In this document: positions 35,121 through 44,352 of the stretch, one piece after another
Numbering within the stretch: the stretch's first letter is position 1
How the letters are laid out: every line of letters begins with the position of its first letter
DNA from: JBBDQZ01 sp040905705
Lineage (GTDB): Bacteria > Bacteroidota > Rhodothermia > Balneolales > Natronogracilivirgulaceae
NCBI GenBank assembly: GCA_040905705.1
Contig: JBBDQZ010000068.1
Coordinates: 1 to 64,000, forward strand
Length of the DNA: 64,000 bases
Direction: 5' to 3'
Made by a program: the position numbers and the translations under genes
Notes under the pieces: model-generated
What the model was told of the DNA's origin: nothing
The model's input: only the letters and a program-made list of their open reading frames with translations
Databases searched by the model: none

Positions 35121-36449
35121 AAGAAAGATCGGCTTATTGTTCATCCACTTTCCGCGGGTAAAATCAGGAAAAGGAACGGCTGTGCCACCTTCAGCGATAG
35201 ATTGCTCGGAAAGCGCCACAATCGCTGCAATCGTAGCCGCATCGTACACATCTATCGGCGGTTGAACCTTGCGTTTGATCGATTCCACAAAGGCATTTCT
35301 CACAAACCAGTCCTTGCCTCCATGTCCTGCCCCTTGTGCCTCCCTTCCATGCCGTTTCCAAATCGAAGAATCAAACTCGTCCTGATAGCCGGGTTCAAAT
35401 GATTCCCATGTATGTTGAGGAGTGCGCCCTTCAAGACAAATCCGGTTGGCCTCCACCTGCCACAAACCGTTCGTCCCCTGCGCCCTGAAAGCCTTGTTAT
35501 TATCCCCCCTGGGCAACGTGGTATCATGGATGACAATTACTGTTTCTCCGTTAGCCGTAGTGAGCGTTGCGGTAACAATATCGCCCTGACGAAAGTGGGT
35601 ATCCGCGTGCGGATTATCCTCACCGCCATGTTCTTTTATGTAATTGCTGAGGCCCCGGGCTTTGGTTGAAGCAGCCGAAAGTGATAAATAGCGATTGCCC
35701 CTGTTGATATTCAGCCAGTGCCCTACAGCACCTGCTCCATGATCAGGGTAAAGTAAACCGTTTCTTTTAACATAATGCTGCGTCCGCCAGTTAGGGCTCC
35801 GGTTTCTGTCACCTGCTCCCGGGCCAAACCTGGCATTCTCAAAAAATAGTGCGCTGTACAGGTTGTGCTGATACCCGCATTGAGCGTGAATCATTTCACC
35901 AAACAATCCCTGACGAATCATGTTTAGTACAGCCATCACGTCCCTTTGATAGCAGGTATTGCCCAACAGCATACACGGCATGCCGGTAGATTCGGAGGCA
36001 TTGACAAGATCCCAACATCCCTTCAGGGTTATAGCCGCCGGAATTTCAAGTGCAACATATTTTCCGGCTTTCATACCGGCCACACCCTGCTCGGCATGAT
36101 ATTCCCACGGTGTTGAAATGATAATTCCGTCGAGATCATCCCGTTCGACAAGCCGCAAATAGTCACTCGGGCCGTTCGTGTACACATCGGCTCTTCCCTT
36201 CCCGGCATCATGAACCATTTTTTGTGCCTGGAGCGCATTTTGCTCGTCTATATCACAAATGGCAGGTACATCAATATCGTCACGGTTCAATATCCCTCTG
36301 AGATGGCCGGTGCCACGGGAACCGACTCCGATAAACCCGAGCCTTGCCACGCGGTCATCACTGCCTTTTAAAACATTAAAAGGCATTACAGAAAGCCCCG
36401 CGCCGGTAACTGTTGATTTTATGATAAAGTCACGTCGATTTAAATCCAT
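35100..36449 (-). CDS. GH109-like Gfo/Idh/MocA protein, Tat-exported
   Basis: 449 residues. Twin-arginine signal (MDLNRRDFIIKS). Rossmann fold with GFIGVGSRGTGH. The usual Gfo/Idh/MocA EKP motif is EIP (ALEIPAA), as in GH109 enzymes, which use NAD+ to cleave alpha-N-acetylgalactosaminides by transient oxidation. Further GH109-type blocks: CMLLGNTCYQRDVMAVLNMI, LLYPDHGAGAVGHWLNIN, VIHDTTLPRGDN, AGHGGKDWFVRNAFVESI and VYDAATIAAI. It looks closest to characterised GH109 of the three copies here. It heads no operon; the two related genes lie immediately upstream (35-base gap), so all three are probably co-transcribed. Confidence 0.83.
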   Translation of the reverse strand: MDLNRRDFIIKSTVTGAGLSVMPFNVLKGSDDRVARLGFIGVGSRGTGHLRGILNRDDIDVPAICDIDEQNALQAQKMVHDAGKGRADVYTNGPSDYLRLVERDDLDGIIISTPWEYHAEQGVAGMKAGKYVALEIPAAITLKGCWDLVNASESTGMPCMLLGNTCYQRDVMAVLNMIRQGLFGEMIHAQCGYQHNLYSALFFENARFGPGAGDRNRSPNWRTQHYVKRNGLLYPDHGAGAVGHWLNINRGNRYLSLSAASTKARGLSNYIKEHGGEDNPHADTHFRQGDIVTATLTTANGETVIVIHDTTLPRGDNNKAFRAQGTNGLWQVEANRICLEGRTPQHTWESFEPGYQDEFDSSIWKRHGREAQGAGHGGKDWFVRNAFVESIKRKVQPPIDVYDAATIAAIVALSEQSIAEGGTAVPFPDFTRGKWMNNKPIFLPEELGY

Positions 36450-36484
36450 AGTGTTATTTTGATTTTATTTCACCTTAGGGTGTG

Positions 36485-37888
36485 TTATAGAATGCTCGTT
36501 GTACCTGTTCCACCATGCAGGTTAATATCCATTCCGGGCTTGTTGGCCTTCCAGGCTCCATATGTAAAATCAGGTACATGAACAGGATGGGATCGATTGG
36601 CTACGGACCACTCACTCAAAGGTGATATGGCACTCCACAACACACCATCATACACAGACATATCCAGGGGTAAACCCGTGCGAAGACAATCAACCACACG
36701 CCAGGTCAATAATGTATCCATACCGCCATGGCCACCAACCTGTCTGGCTATTTCTCCTACTTTCTTCGTAATTTCGGGAGTGTATTTTTCTTCCAGTGCC
36801 CGGTATTCTTCGGCTGAAATCCAGCCATCATGACTGGTGGCTATTCTGGGAGGCCTTGCTCCGGCGGTACCTTTGGTCCCGCTTAACAAATCGAAACGGA
36901 CACCCGGCCGCGGGGAGCTTACGTCATGCTGCAGGACAATGGTCCTTCCTTTAAATGTCCGAATAATGGAGACATTCATATTACCGCGAAAACTTTTATC
37001 GACAAAATCTTCATAAAACGGGTCTTCAGCTGCAAGTTCTTTCGCCATTTCGCCCATTGTAAAATCATTACCGGAGACCGAAACCATATAATCCAACCGG
37101 TCGCCGCAATTCACATTCATGATATTGCAGATCGTTCCGAACCCATGTGTCGGATAAAGATTGCCATTTCTCGAAGCATTCTCTCTCAACCGCCACATAT
37201 TTTGATACTGGCCCTTCGTAAAATTATGGCTAGTCAAATCATGGATATACGCACCTTCACCGTGTATAATCTCTCCAAAAAACCCGTCCCTGGCCATGTT
37301 CAGCGTCATCATGTCAAAATCGCGATAGCAGGGGTTAGCCAGCATCATACAATGCCGGCGTGTACGCTCCGAGGTTTCAATAAGCTGCCAGCATTCTTCG
37401 ATAGTTTTGGCAATGGGCACTTCACTCACGGCATGCTTTTCGTGCTCCATGGCATATACCAGCTGTGGGGCATGTAAATGCCAGGGTGTGTTGACAACCA
37501 CCAGGTCAATATCATCGCGCTCGCAGAGTTCTTTCCATGCATCCTCATGTCCGGAATATTCCGACACATTCTGTGCAAAGCCGGGCAGGCCGTTGAGACG
37601 TTCTTTTGCCCGCTCAATTTGTTCCGGAACCAAATCACAAATAGCCTTGATTTCAACTCCTTCCATACGGGCATACCGGCTGGTGTTTCCCATACCCCGG
37701 CTCCCCAGGCCGATCACACCCACCCGCACCGTCTCCAGTGGAGGCGCTGCATAGCCGGACATATTAAACCGCTGGTTATGGCTTTGTTGAAAAGGATTCC
37801 GGTTATCAGAGTGGGTTGAACCGCCTGATAACAAACCGGCGCCGGCAAGACCAGCAGACTTTAAAAAGTCTCTGCGACTATTCTTCAT
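36485..37888 (-). CDS. GH109-like Gfo/Idh/MocA protein, Tat-exported (copy 2)
   Basis: 467 residues. Twin-arginine signal (MKNSRRDFLKSAG). NAD-binding GVIGLGSRGMGN; EVP in place of EKP (SEVPIA). GH109-type blocks CMMLANPCYRDFDMMTLNMA, NLYPTHGFGTICNIMNVN, VLQHDVSSPRPG and QVGGHGGMDTLLTWRVVDCL. It shares a 25-residue ASYGYAAPPLETV-like lead segment and most of its length with the gene at 38030, so these two are recent paralogues, more distant from the 35100 protein. Expected role: NAD-dependent hydrolysis of a glycoside, or sugar oxidoreduction, in the periplasm. Substrate unproven. Confidence 0.8.
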   Translation of the reverse strand: MKNSRRDFLKSAGLAGAGLLSGGSTHSDNRNPFQQSHNQRFNMSGYAAPPLETVRVGVIGLGSRGMGNTSRYARMEGVEIKAICDLVPEQIERAKERLNGLPGFAQNVSEYSGHEDAWKELCERDDIDLVVVNTPWHLHAPQLVYAMEHEKHAVSEVPIAKTIEECWQLIETSERTRRHCMMLANPCYRDFDMMTLNMARDGFFGEIIHGEGAYIHDLTSHNFTKGQYQNMWRLRENASRNGNLYPTHGFGTICNIMNVNCGDRLDYMVSVSGNDFTMGEMAKELAAEDPFYEDFVDKSFRGNMNVSIIRTFKGRTIVLQHDVSSPRPGVRFDLLSGTKGTAGARPPRIATSHDGWISAEEYRALEEKYTPEITKKVGEIARQVGGHGGMDTLLTWRVVDCLRTGLPLDMSVYDGVLWSAISPLSEWSVANRSHPVHVPDFTYGAWKANKPGMDINLHGGTGTTSIL

Positions 37889-38029
37889 AATTACAACGCT
37901 TATCTGTTTCTACCCGTGGAGGTTTTTTTGAACTACCCGGCTAATTACCGTTTCCGGTTTCCAGTTGAATTTTTAAAAATGGACATCCTTGCAATTGCTG
38001 TTACGGCAACCGGCCATTTTTAAAAAAAA

Positions 38030-39448
38030 TCAAAGAATTCGGGTTGTACCTCCCTGCTGAAGATTGATATCCATAGCCCGCTCATTCGTTTTCCATGATC
38101 CGGAAGTAAAGTCGGGAAAGTGGACAGGCATTCCCTGATTGGCAACAGACCACTCGCTTAACGGAATAATGGAACTCCAGAGCGCGGCATCATACACGGT
38201 CAGATCCAGTGGCAGGCCGTTACGCAAGCAATCGATCAGGCGCCAGGCAAGCATGGCATCCATACCGCCGTGCCCACCGACTTGCCGGGCCATTTCTCCC
38301 ATTTTTCTGGTAATCTCCGGCGTGTACTGTTCCTGAACTTCGTTAAATTCATCTTCAGACAACCAACCGTCGTGGCCTGTTGCAATTTGGGGAGTAGGGT
38401 AGGTTCTTGCAATACCTTTGGTTCCGCTAACCAGATGAATCCTGGAATAGGGACGGGGAGAAGTCACATCATGCTGGAGCATAATAGTCCGCCCTCTTTG
38501 TGTGCGAATGATACTGGTATTCATATTGCCGCGGAATTCATTGTCGACAAAATCTTCAAAAAACGGATCACTTTGTGCAAGTTCCCTGGTTCTTTCCTGC
38601 ATCATAAAATCAGCGCTGGATACCGAAACCATGAAATCCATTTGATCCCCGTGGTTAATATCCATAATCTGGGATACGGTGCCAATACCATGATGTGGAT
38701 AGAGGTTCCCGTTTCTGGTAGCATTTTCCCGATAGCGCCACATATTCTGATAACCGCTCCGGTTAAAATTATGGGTCATCAGCTGATGGATATAGGCCCC
38801 TTCTCCATGGATAATCTCACCAAAAAAGCCTTGTCTGGCCATATTTAACGTAACCATTTCAAAGAAACTGTAAGTCACATTGGTCATCTGAAAACAGTGT
38901 TTCCGGGTACGCTCGGAGGTTTCCACCAATTTCCAGCATTCATCTACCGTCTGGGCGGCGGGAACTTCGGTGGCAGCGTGTTTCCCCTGTTCCATGGAAT
39001 ATATTAACTGTGGCGCATGCAAACGCCATGGCGTGTTTATCACAACCAGGTCAATGTCATCCCTTTCACACAACTTTTTCCACTCATCTTCATGGCCGGA
39101 ATACCTGGCTGCACTTCGTGAGTAACCCGGAAGCCCGTCGAGCTGTTCCACCGTACGGTCGACTTCTTCAGGTACCAGATCGCACAGGGCCCTGATTTCC
39201 ACCCCTTCAATACGTGCAAGGCGGCTTGTGTTTCCTTTTCCCCGGCTTCCGAGGCCAATCACCCCCACTCTTACCGTATCCAGCGCGGGTGCCGCATAAC
39301 GATGCATGTTGAATCGCTGGTCGTGGTCGTGTGCAAATACATTTCTGTTGTCGGTATCGGATGTTCTGCATGACAAGAGGCCTGTCCCGGCCAAACCGGC
39401 CAGGCCGGAAAGTTTCAGGAAGTCTCGGCGATTAAAACTCTTACTCAT
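38030..39448 (-). CDS. GH109-like Gfo/Idh/MocA protein, Tat-exported (copy 3)
   Basis: 472 residues. Twin-arginine signal (SFNRRDFLKLSG) with a Cys in the signal region (TGLLSCRTSD), so it may also be lipidated. GVIGLGSRGKGN nucleotide loop, TEVPAA in place of EKP, NLYPHHGIGTVSQIMDIN, MLQHDVTSPRPY and QVGGHGGMDAMLAWRLIDCL. Clear paralogue of 36485-37888, with differences mainly around the substrate side (CFQMTNVTYSFFEM versus CMMLANPCYRDFDM). Probably shares its transcript with the Tat-exported amidohydrolase gene 57 bases upstream. Confidence 0.8.
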   Translation of the reverse strand: MSKSFNRRDFLKLSGLAGLAGTGLLSCRTSDTDNRNVFAHDHDQRFNMHRYAAPALDTVRVGVIGLGSRGKGNTSRLARIEGVEIRALCDLVPEEVDRTVEQLDGLPGYSRSAARYSGHEDEWKKLCERDDIDLVVINTPWRLHAPQLIYSMEQGKHAATEVPAAQTVDECWKLVETSERTRKHCFQMTNVTYSFFEMVTLNMARQGFFGEIIHGEGAYIHQLMTHNFNRSGYQNMWRYRENATRNGNLYPHHGIGTVSQIMDINHGDQMDFMVSVSSADFMMQERTRELAQSDPFFEDFVDNEFRGNMNTSIIRTQRGRTIMLQHDVTSPRPYSRIHLVSGTKGIARTYPTPQIATGHDGWLSEDEFNEVQEQYTPEITRKMGEMARQVGGHGGMDAMLAWRLIDCLRNGLPLDLTVYDAALWSSIIPLSEWSVANQGMPVHFPDFTSGSWKTNERAMDINLQQGGTTRIL

Positions 39449-39505
39449 AATATTTTATATTTATAATTATTATTGATGCGGAATAAAATCCCGGTCCTGC
39501 TACTC

Positions 39506-40645
39506 CTATCCTTTAAACTGAGCCAGAATTTTGAGTGCATTTTTATTATATATCTTTTCCAGAACATCATCGGGAAGATACAGTCCATATATCATCCAGC
39601 GGCCCTGTTGATGATGGCTGGGAGCCGGATCGATATATTCGTCATCGGTTTCAAGAAAACGGTAATAGACCTGATAAGCCTCGAGGTTCGGAGGTGTATC
39701 GGTACCGAAAAGGACCCGGTCCTGATATTTGATCATGAATTTTCGGGCGGTATAAGGCTGACGCCCCAGTTCACTGATCCTGGCATCGATATCCACGTAC
39801 ATATTGGGATATTTTTCAAGCCACATTGCTACACGCCCCAACTCTTCCGGCAAGTTGGCCATATGTGTTGCTATGAAAGTCGTTTGACTGTGCCGGGCAA
39901 TGGCACGATTGCGTTGTTCGAGGATCTCTTCTTTATCCGGAAATTCATCACCATAAAATGACCAGTGAGGGTTAGCCCCGAGTTCATCATACCGCTCATT
40001 ATAGCGGTCAACCGGAGTGAAAAAAGCTTTAGGATCGGAAACATGCATTAAAACAGGTATTCCGAGTTCCCCGCATTTGGCCCAAATCGGGTCAATACGT
40101 GGATCATCCACCGGAACAACCTGACCGCTTGCATCCTTGATAGTCAGACCGAGGCCTTTGAAAATTTTCACACCCCGGCATCCAAGCTCCACAGCTTCTT
40201 CCAGTTTCCGCGCTTCATTATTTCCGAAATCCGGTTCATCTATACGGCTGAAATCAGGGGCAAAAAATACCAAAAACCGTTTCCCGCCCACACTTTGAGA
40301 AACCCGAAGATGTTCTTTGTAAAAATCGCCGGCAGAGCGGCCATCCAAACTCACCGCCATCCACACTCCGGCTTCATCCATTACCTCCAGATATTCTCTT
40401 GTTCTGTCCAGGTTTCTTAAATGATTATGAATATCAATAACCGGAAATTTAGGCTTAAGAATTTTGGTTTCCTTGACCACCATTTGACTAACCGGCCTCC
40501 AGTCCAGGAGCCTGAGGTTACCGACTTCCTGGGTTGCATGTTCCACTTCCGATTTTTTCGCTGCCCCCAAAAATCCCGCACCCGACAAACCAAGGGTGGC
40601 CAGGCCGGACTTTTTTAAAAATTCCCTTCGGTTATTATTTTTCAT
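39506..40645 (-). CDS. Amidohydrolase_2-family (lactonase-like) protein, Tat-exported
   Basis: 379 residues. Twin-arginine signal (NNRREFLKKSG). TIM-barrel of the PF04909 type: VIDIHNHLRNL (strand-1 HxH), RGVKIFKGLGL, IPVLMHVSDP (strand 5), TFIATHMAN (strand 6) and VLFGTDTPP (strand-8 Asp). Relatives include sugar-acid lactonases and decarboxylases of the ACMSD group. It is homologous to the amidohydrolases at 53801 and 57054 but has a distinct mid-region (NPHWSFYGDEFPDKEEILEQRN). With the GH109-like genes downstream it forms a probable four-gene Tat-export unit. Confidence 0.82.
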   Translation of the reverse strand: MKNNNRREFLKKSGLATLGLSGAGFLGAAKKSEVEHATQEVGNLRLLDWRPVSQMVVKETKILKPKFPVIDIHNHLRNLDRTREYLEVMDEAGVWMAVSLDGRSAGDFYKEHLRVSQSVGGKRFLVFFAPDFSRIDEPDFGNNEARKLEEAVELGCRGVKIFKGLGLTIKDASGQVVPVDDPRIDPIWAKCGELGIPVLMHVSDPKAFFTPVDRYNERYDELGANPHWSFYGDEFPDKEEILEQRNRAIARHSQTTFIATHMANLPEELGRVAMWLEKYPNMYVDIDARISELGRQPYTARKFMIKYQDRVLFGTDTPPNLEAYQVYYRFLETDDEYIDPAPSHHQQGRWMIYGLYLPDDVLEKIYNKNALKILAQFKG

Positions 40646-40856
40646 TTTTCATTTGCTTAAGAATTCCCAGGTAAAAAGAATGTGCTTTATGTGCTTTCAC
40701 AACCATCCCCGACAATAAAAACCTCATTGAAAAATATTTTTTCCTTTCGCTACATCAAAGCATAACCTCTTAAGGTTAAATATGCAAAAAAAAAGTAATA
40801 TTGCCTTAAAATTTTCCAATTATTCTTAATAATAAAATGATGCCGTGAGTTACTTT

Positions 40857-42353
40857 CTATACAGAGAGTGTTTTTACAGTTTTATACATATCCTGATACA
40901 ACTGAAACCTGTCGGAATACCAATCCCTGTTTTCAGCTTGAGGATAAATGATTTTTACCGGCTTGACCCACCTGGTTGCAAGTTGATTTACCGGTTCTCC
41001 GGTTACGGCTGAACCGGCCATCATTGCAGCACCGTAACAACCGCTTTCCGTTACCTGGAGGGTTGTTATTTTTTTATCCATTACATCGGCTTTTAACTGA
41101 GTCCATGTCTCCGATTTGGCTCCGCCGCCGACCGCACGGAACTCACTGATCTGATATCCCGAATTGCCGAGTATTTCCAGATTCAATCGCATCTCAAACG
41201 CCACCCCTTCAAGTAAGGCACGTATGAGTTCTCCACGGCCGGTCGAAAGGCGCAATCCAAAAATCGCACCTTTGGTTCTGGTATCGAAATAAGGAGTACC
41301 TGAGGGGGTAAAATACGGTAGCACCATCAATCCGGACGGAGTGTCGGACATCGCCTTTAGCAAATATTCATAAGCACTGCCTTTCGAGCGTTCAGCCTCG
41401 GCAACTTCCCGGCCTCCGAATTCATCTTTGAACCATTTTAAAATATTACCCCCGGTCAAATGATAGGCTATAGAAGCGTAGTAATCCGGAATGGTATAAT
41501 TATAGGTACATAAATTGTTCTTCTTCAGATCTGCGGAAAATTCAGGCTTTTTGAATGCCGCAGTAATACATTCTACGGTACCGGTAGCCAGCATGGCTAT
41601 ACCTTTATCGACTACACCTGCGCCCAAAGCACTGCAAGTTTGATCATGGCCTCCGCTGACAACCACCGTTTCTTTCGATAATCCCAATTCTTCAGCCAGA
41701 TCTGCCGGTATTTTACCCACAATACTTCCCGAAGGTGCCGGTTTTGCAAGACGATCTGCAGTCAATCCCACAATATCCAGTATTTCCGGACTCCATTGTT
41801 TTTTGATGACATCAAACATCATTGTTCTGCCGGCAAGTGGCCAGCTTATGGTCGGTTCAATACCGAGCCTTAGTTGGAGTAAATCTTCAAAACAAAGGAA
41901 ATACCTTGTTTTTTTCCAGACTTTCGGTTTGTTCTCCTTCAGCCACAGGAGCTTGAATACAGTAAACAGCGGGTGTGCTGTATGGCCGGTTATCCGGTAC
42001 AACTTTTCGTCATCCATTTTCCGGATAAACCGGGATAAATACGGCTCGGATCTCGAATCCGATGAAACCATGGCATTACAAAGGCTCTCATGGTTGGATC
42101 CGACGGCTGTAAAAGCCTCCCCCTGGCTGGAGATACTTAACCCTTTAACGGAACCGGCAGGCACTGCCGATGTGCATTCCCTGATCACATCGAAACATTT
42201 TCCGGTAACTTCATCCGGGTTTAATTCAGCTCCTCCGTTATCGGAGAACATGATATCGTAAGACCTGCCCGATATGGCAAGTTGTTTCCCCGATTCGTCA
42301 AATACAAGAGCTTTGCAACCGCTTGTCCCAATATCGATACCTAAGAAATGCAT
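40857..42353 (-). CDS. FGGY-family carbohydrate kinase
   Basis: 498 residues, normal length for the family. ATP/actin-fold motifs: FLGIDIGTSGCKALVFD (phosphate 1), VVSGGHDQTCSALGAGV (phosphate 2 region), AMLATGTVECIT, and the adenosine motif FRAVGGGAKSETWTQLKAD. Closest in feel to xylulokinase/fuculokinase types; the sugar cannot be told from sequence. Cytoplasmic. It lies 14 bases after the class II aldolase gene and with it, the mutarotase-like and the isomerase genes makes a standard isomerise-phosphorylate-cleave pathway in one transcript. Confidence 0.88.
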   Translation of the reverse strand: MHFLGIDIGTSGCKALVFDESGKQLAISGRSYDIMFSDNGGAELNPDEVTGKCFDVIRECTSAVPAGSVKGLSISSQGEAFTAVGSNHESLCNAMVSSDSRSEPYLSRFIRKMDDEKLYRITGHTAHPLFTVFKLLWLKENKPKVWKKTRYFLCFEDLLQLRLGIEPTISWPLAGRTMMFDVIKKQWSPEILDIVGLTADRLAKPAPSGSIVGKIPADLAEELGLSKETVVVSGGHDQTCSALGAGVVDKGIAMLATGTVECITAAFKKPEFSADLKKNNLCTYNYTIPDYYASIAYHLTGGNILKWFKDEFGGREVAEAERSKGSAYEYLLKAMSDTPSGLMVLPYFTPSGTPYFDTRTKGAIFGLRLSTGRGELIRALLEGVAFEMRLNLEILGNSGYQISEFRAVGGGAKSETWTQLKADVMDKKITTLQVTESGCYGAAMMAGSAVTGEPVNQLATRWVKPVKIIYPQAENRDWYSDRFQLYQDMYKTVKTLSV

Positions 42354-42367
42354 ACATCCTGAATTGA

Positions 42368-43387
42368 TTATTTTTTATAGGGAGATACATACCATAATTT
42401 CAAATACCCGGTAATAATTTCTTTCATACATTGAAAAACAATCCCCTGACGAAACGTTGTGGTGTAATAATCGATAGACGGAAGGCTTTCACAATCGGAT
42501 TTATCACCAAGCAGGCCTTCCTTTCTCAATTGGAGGGCTAAATCCGGCCCCGCTATCGAAGCGGCATTCCTCAACATCCGGGCCAATAAGACCCGGGAAC
42601 TGTCGCGTTCCAGTGCCGTCCACATATTTACTTTGCAAATACCATCTTCAAAAAGCCGGGTCAGTTTATCTTTTGAGACGGAAGATGTTCCATGCAGACA
42701 TAGATTCGGCCCTGTACGTAGTGAAATTTCCCGTGCCAGATCGTCGTGATAACACAGCGTAGAGGCGCTTGCCCTATGTTCTGTTCCCAGATTCGGTACA
42801 ATAATGTCAACCCCGGTCTCTTTGAAGTATTGTTCCGCCATATCCGGAGTCGTCAGTCCGCCTGCATCCGATTCATGTTCTTTTGAAATAGCATCACAGG
42901 CTCCTTCAATGAGAATTTCATGGCCGTGCTTTTCGACAAATGCAGCAGTCTGTTGCATATTGCTATCAAAAGACAGGGAAGAGGCATCATACATGATTGA
43001 GGAAAACTGTTTCATATCCCAATCCAGCAGCTCTTTGTCTTCATCCCAAATGATATGATCCAAATGAATCAATACCCGCAAATCGGAAAACGGTGAACCG
43101 GCGGAGGCAAGTACCTCCAGATCCGCCAGAAACAGCCGCAAACCGGTTCTCCAGTCACGTGTATGTGTATAATATACAGATTGTGGACGATCCCTGTATG
43201 TATTGGTAATTCCAATAATGACAGGCAAATCCGAAGATCCGACTGTGGTTCCGTAATCCTTTACAGCTTGCAGGATCGCTTCTGCTGTCGTCAGATTTTC
43301 AGCATTAAAAGTGGGTAAGACCCATTTTCGTTCACGAGCCTCAGCGTATACTTCAAGCACCCGGGTACGATCCAGAATCAGTGGCAT
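42368..43387 (-). CDS. Class II fructose-bisphosphate aldolase-family protein
   Basis: 339 residues. Class II aldolase fold: VLPTFNAENLTTAEAIL at the start, the zinc ligand block VLIHLDH, the phosphate/zinc region NLCLHGTSSVS (HG-S) and ICKVNMWTALE (K-VN--T). Members cleave ketose 1-phosphates or bisphosphates to DHAP and an aldehyde. The usual sequence is somewhat altered (long GVDIIVPNLGTEHR section), so it is not a textbook FbaA/GatY. It probably cleaves the phosphorylated product of the adjacent FGGY kinase. Confidence 0.82.
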   Translation of the reverse strand: MPLILDRTRVLEVYAEARERKWVLPTFNAENLTTAEAILQAVKDYGTTVGSSDLPVIIGITNTYRDRPQSVYYTHTRDWRTGLRLFLADLEVLASAGSPFSDLRVLIHLDHIIWDEDKELLDWDMKQFSSIMYDASSLSFDSNMQQTAAFVEKHGHEILIEGACDAISKEHESDAGGLTTPDMAEQYFKETGVDIIVPNLGTEHRASASTLCYHDDLAREISLRTGPNLCLHGTSSVSKDKLTRLFEDGICKVNMWTALERDSSRVLLARMLRNAASIAGPDLALQLRKEGLLGDKSDCESLPSIDYYTTTFRQGIVFQCMKEIITGYLKLWYVSPYKK

Positions 43388-43438
43388 ATGACAAATTTAA
43401 TGGGTGTCCGGCGATCGGTTATATTACTCACTGCTATA

Positions 43439-44299
43439 CTATTCATTTGCCTTTATTTGCCATGAAATCTCCCAGGAAAACGTTTCTCCCGGTGAAACAT
43501 AAAAGCAATTGTTCTCCTTGACCGTCTCCGATAATCTGCTGGACGTACCAGGCACAGGCTCAAACGCACATTCATTGCGACGGCACCCGTCTTCATCGGG
43601 GTATCCCGAATTATTCCACCAAATACCCATTGTCGGGAAATATTTAAGCGGGAATTTCATTTCCAGATGTAAATTGTTTTTGTACTTCCAGTGCATCCTC
43701 CCTTCTTTGATTCTCTGAAGGAAGAGCATATGTGTTTGACCCTTCTCCCGACTCAACAGAAACTTCCGAAGTGATTCAGGATTCTGAATATTCATGGGGT
43801 TCCCTTTCTCATCGTTCACTGACCCAAACGGCGGTACCCGCACATCACTTATATCATCCAGTTTCATGAGCGGATGGATCACATGTTGAAACGGTAACAT
43901 CCGGCCTGCCTCACTGGTAACTTCAAATCGCCATTTAAGCCCGGTTTCCGTGAATTGCATATCCCGTTTGAAACGGACCGGTAACGCTTTGCTGTCAACC
44001 GTAAAGATCAACCGGTTTGCTTCTTCGGTAACGACCCAATCAAGCAGGTACAGTTCGCCATGATCGGGAACCCTCCAGTCCTCACCCGGGTATGGGCACG
44101 GTTCCACTGAAGGAAAACAATCATCATAACCATAGACCGGGCGATTTTCATAGTCCCCGTAATCGGTTGAAGGGCGGCGAAAATTTTCCGGTGCTGTAGT
44201 GAGAAGATCAAAACCTTGATAACACATCCGGTTCAACCGGGCTCCGTCATCAAGCGTATACTCTGCAGACCATGGTCCGTATTGAAACGATTTTTTCAT
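43439..44299 (-). CDS. Aldose 1-epimerase (mutarotase)-like protein
   Basis: 286 residues, no signal peptide. Galactose-mutarotase-like beta-sandwich: VPDHGELYLLDW (conserved His), FQHVIHPLMKLDD (second His) and NECAFEPVPGT (Glu), which together resemble the His/His/Glu catalytic set. It would interconvert alpha and beta anomers of the sugar fed to the neighbouring isomerase gene (54 bases upstream in transcript order). A phosphosugar epimerase-like relative is also possible. Confidence 0.75.
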   Translation of the reverse strand: MKKSFQYGPWSAEYTLDDGARLNRMCYQGFDLLTTAPENFRRPSTDYGDYENRPVYGYDDCFPSVEPCPYPGEDWRVPDHGELYLLDWVVTEEANRLIFTVDSKALPVRFKRDMQFTETGLKWRFEVTSEAGRMLPFQHVIHPLMKLDDISDVRVPPFGSVNDEKGNPMNIQNPESLRKFLLSREKGQTHMLFLQRIKEGRMHWKYKNNLHLEMKFPLKYFPTMGIWWNNSGYPDEDGCRRNECAFEPVPGTSSRLSETVKENNCFYVSPGETFSWEISWQIKANE

Positions 44300-44352
44300 G
44301 TGTTTAAAATTTCTGATTCATATGGACAGAATCATTAGCAAAATAATCACCT

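Noticed and set aside
40763..40778. TAACCT-CTTA-AGGTTA inverted repeat between the kinase and amidohydrolase genes
   Set aside because: Only 6-bp arms in an AT-rich region; no supporting second copy or regulator.
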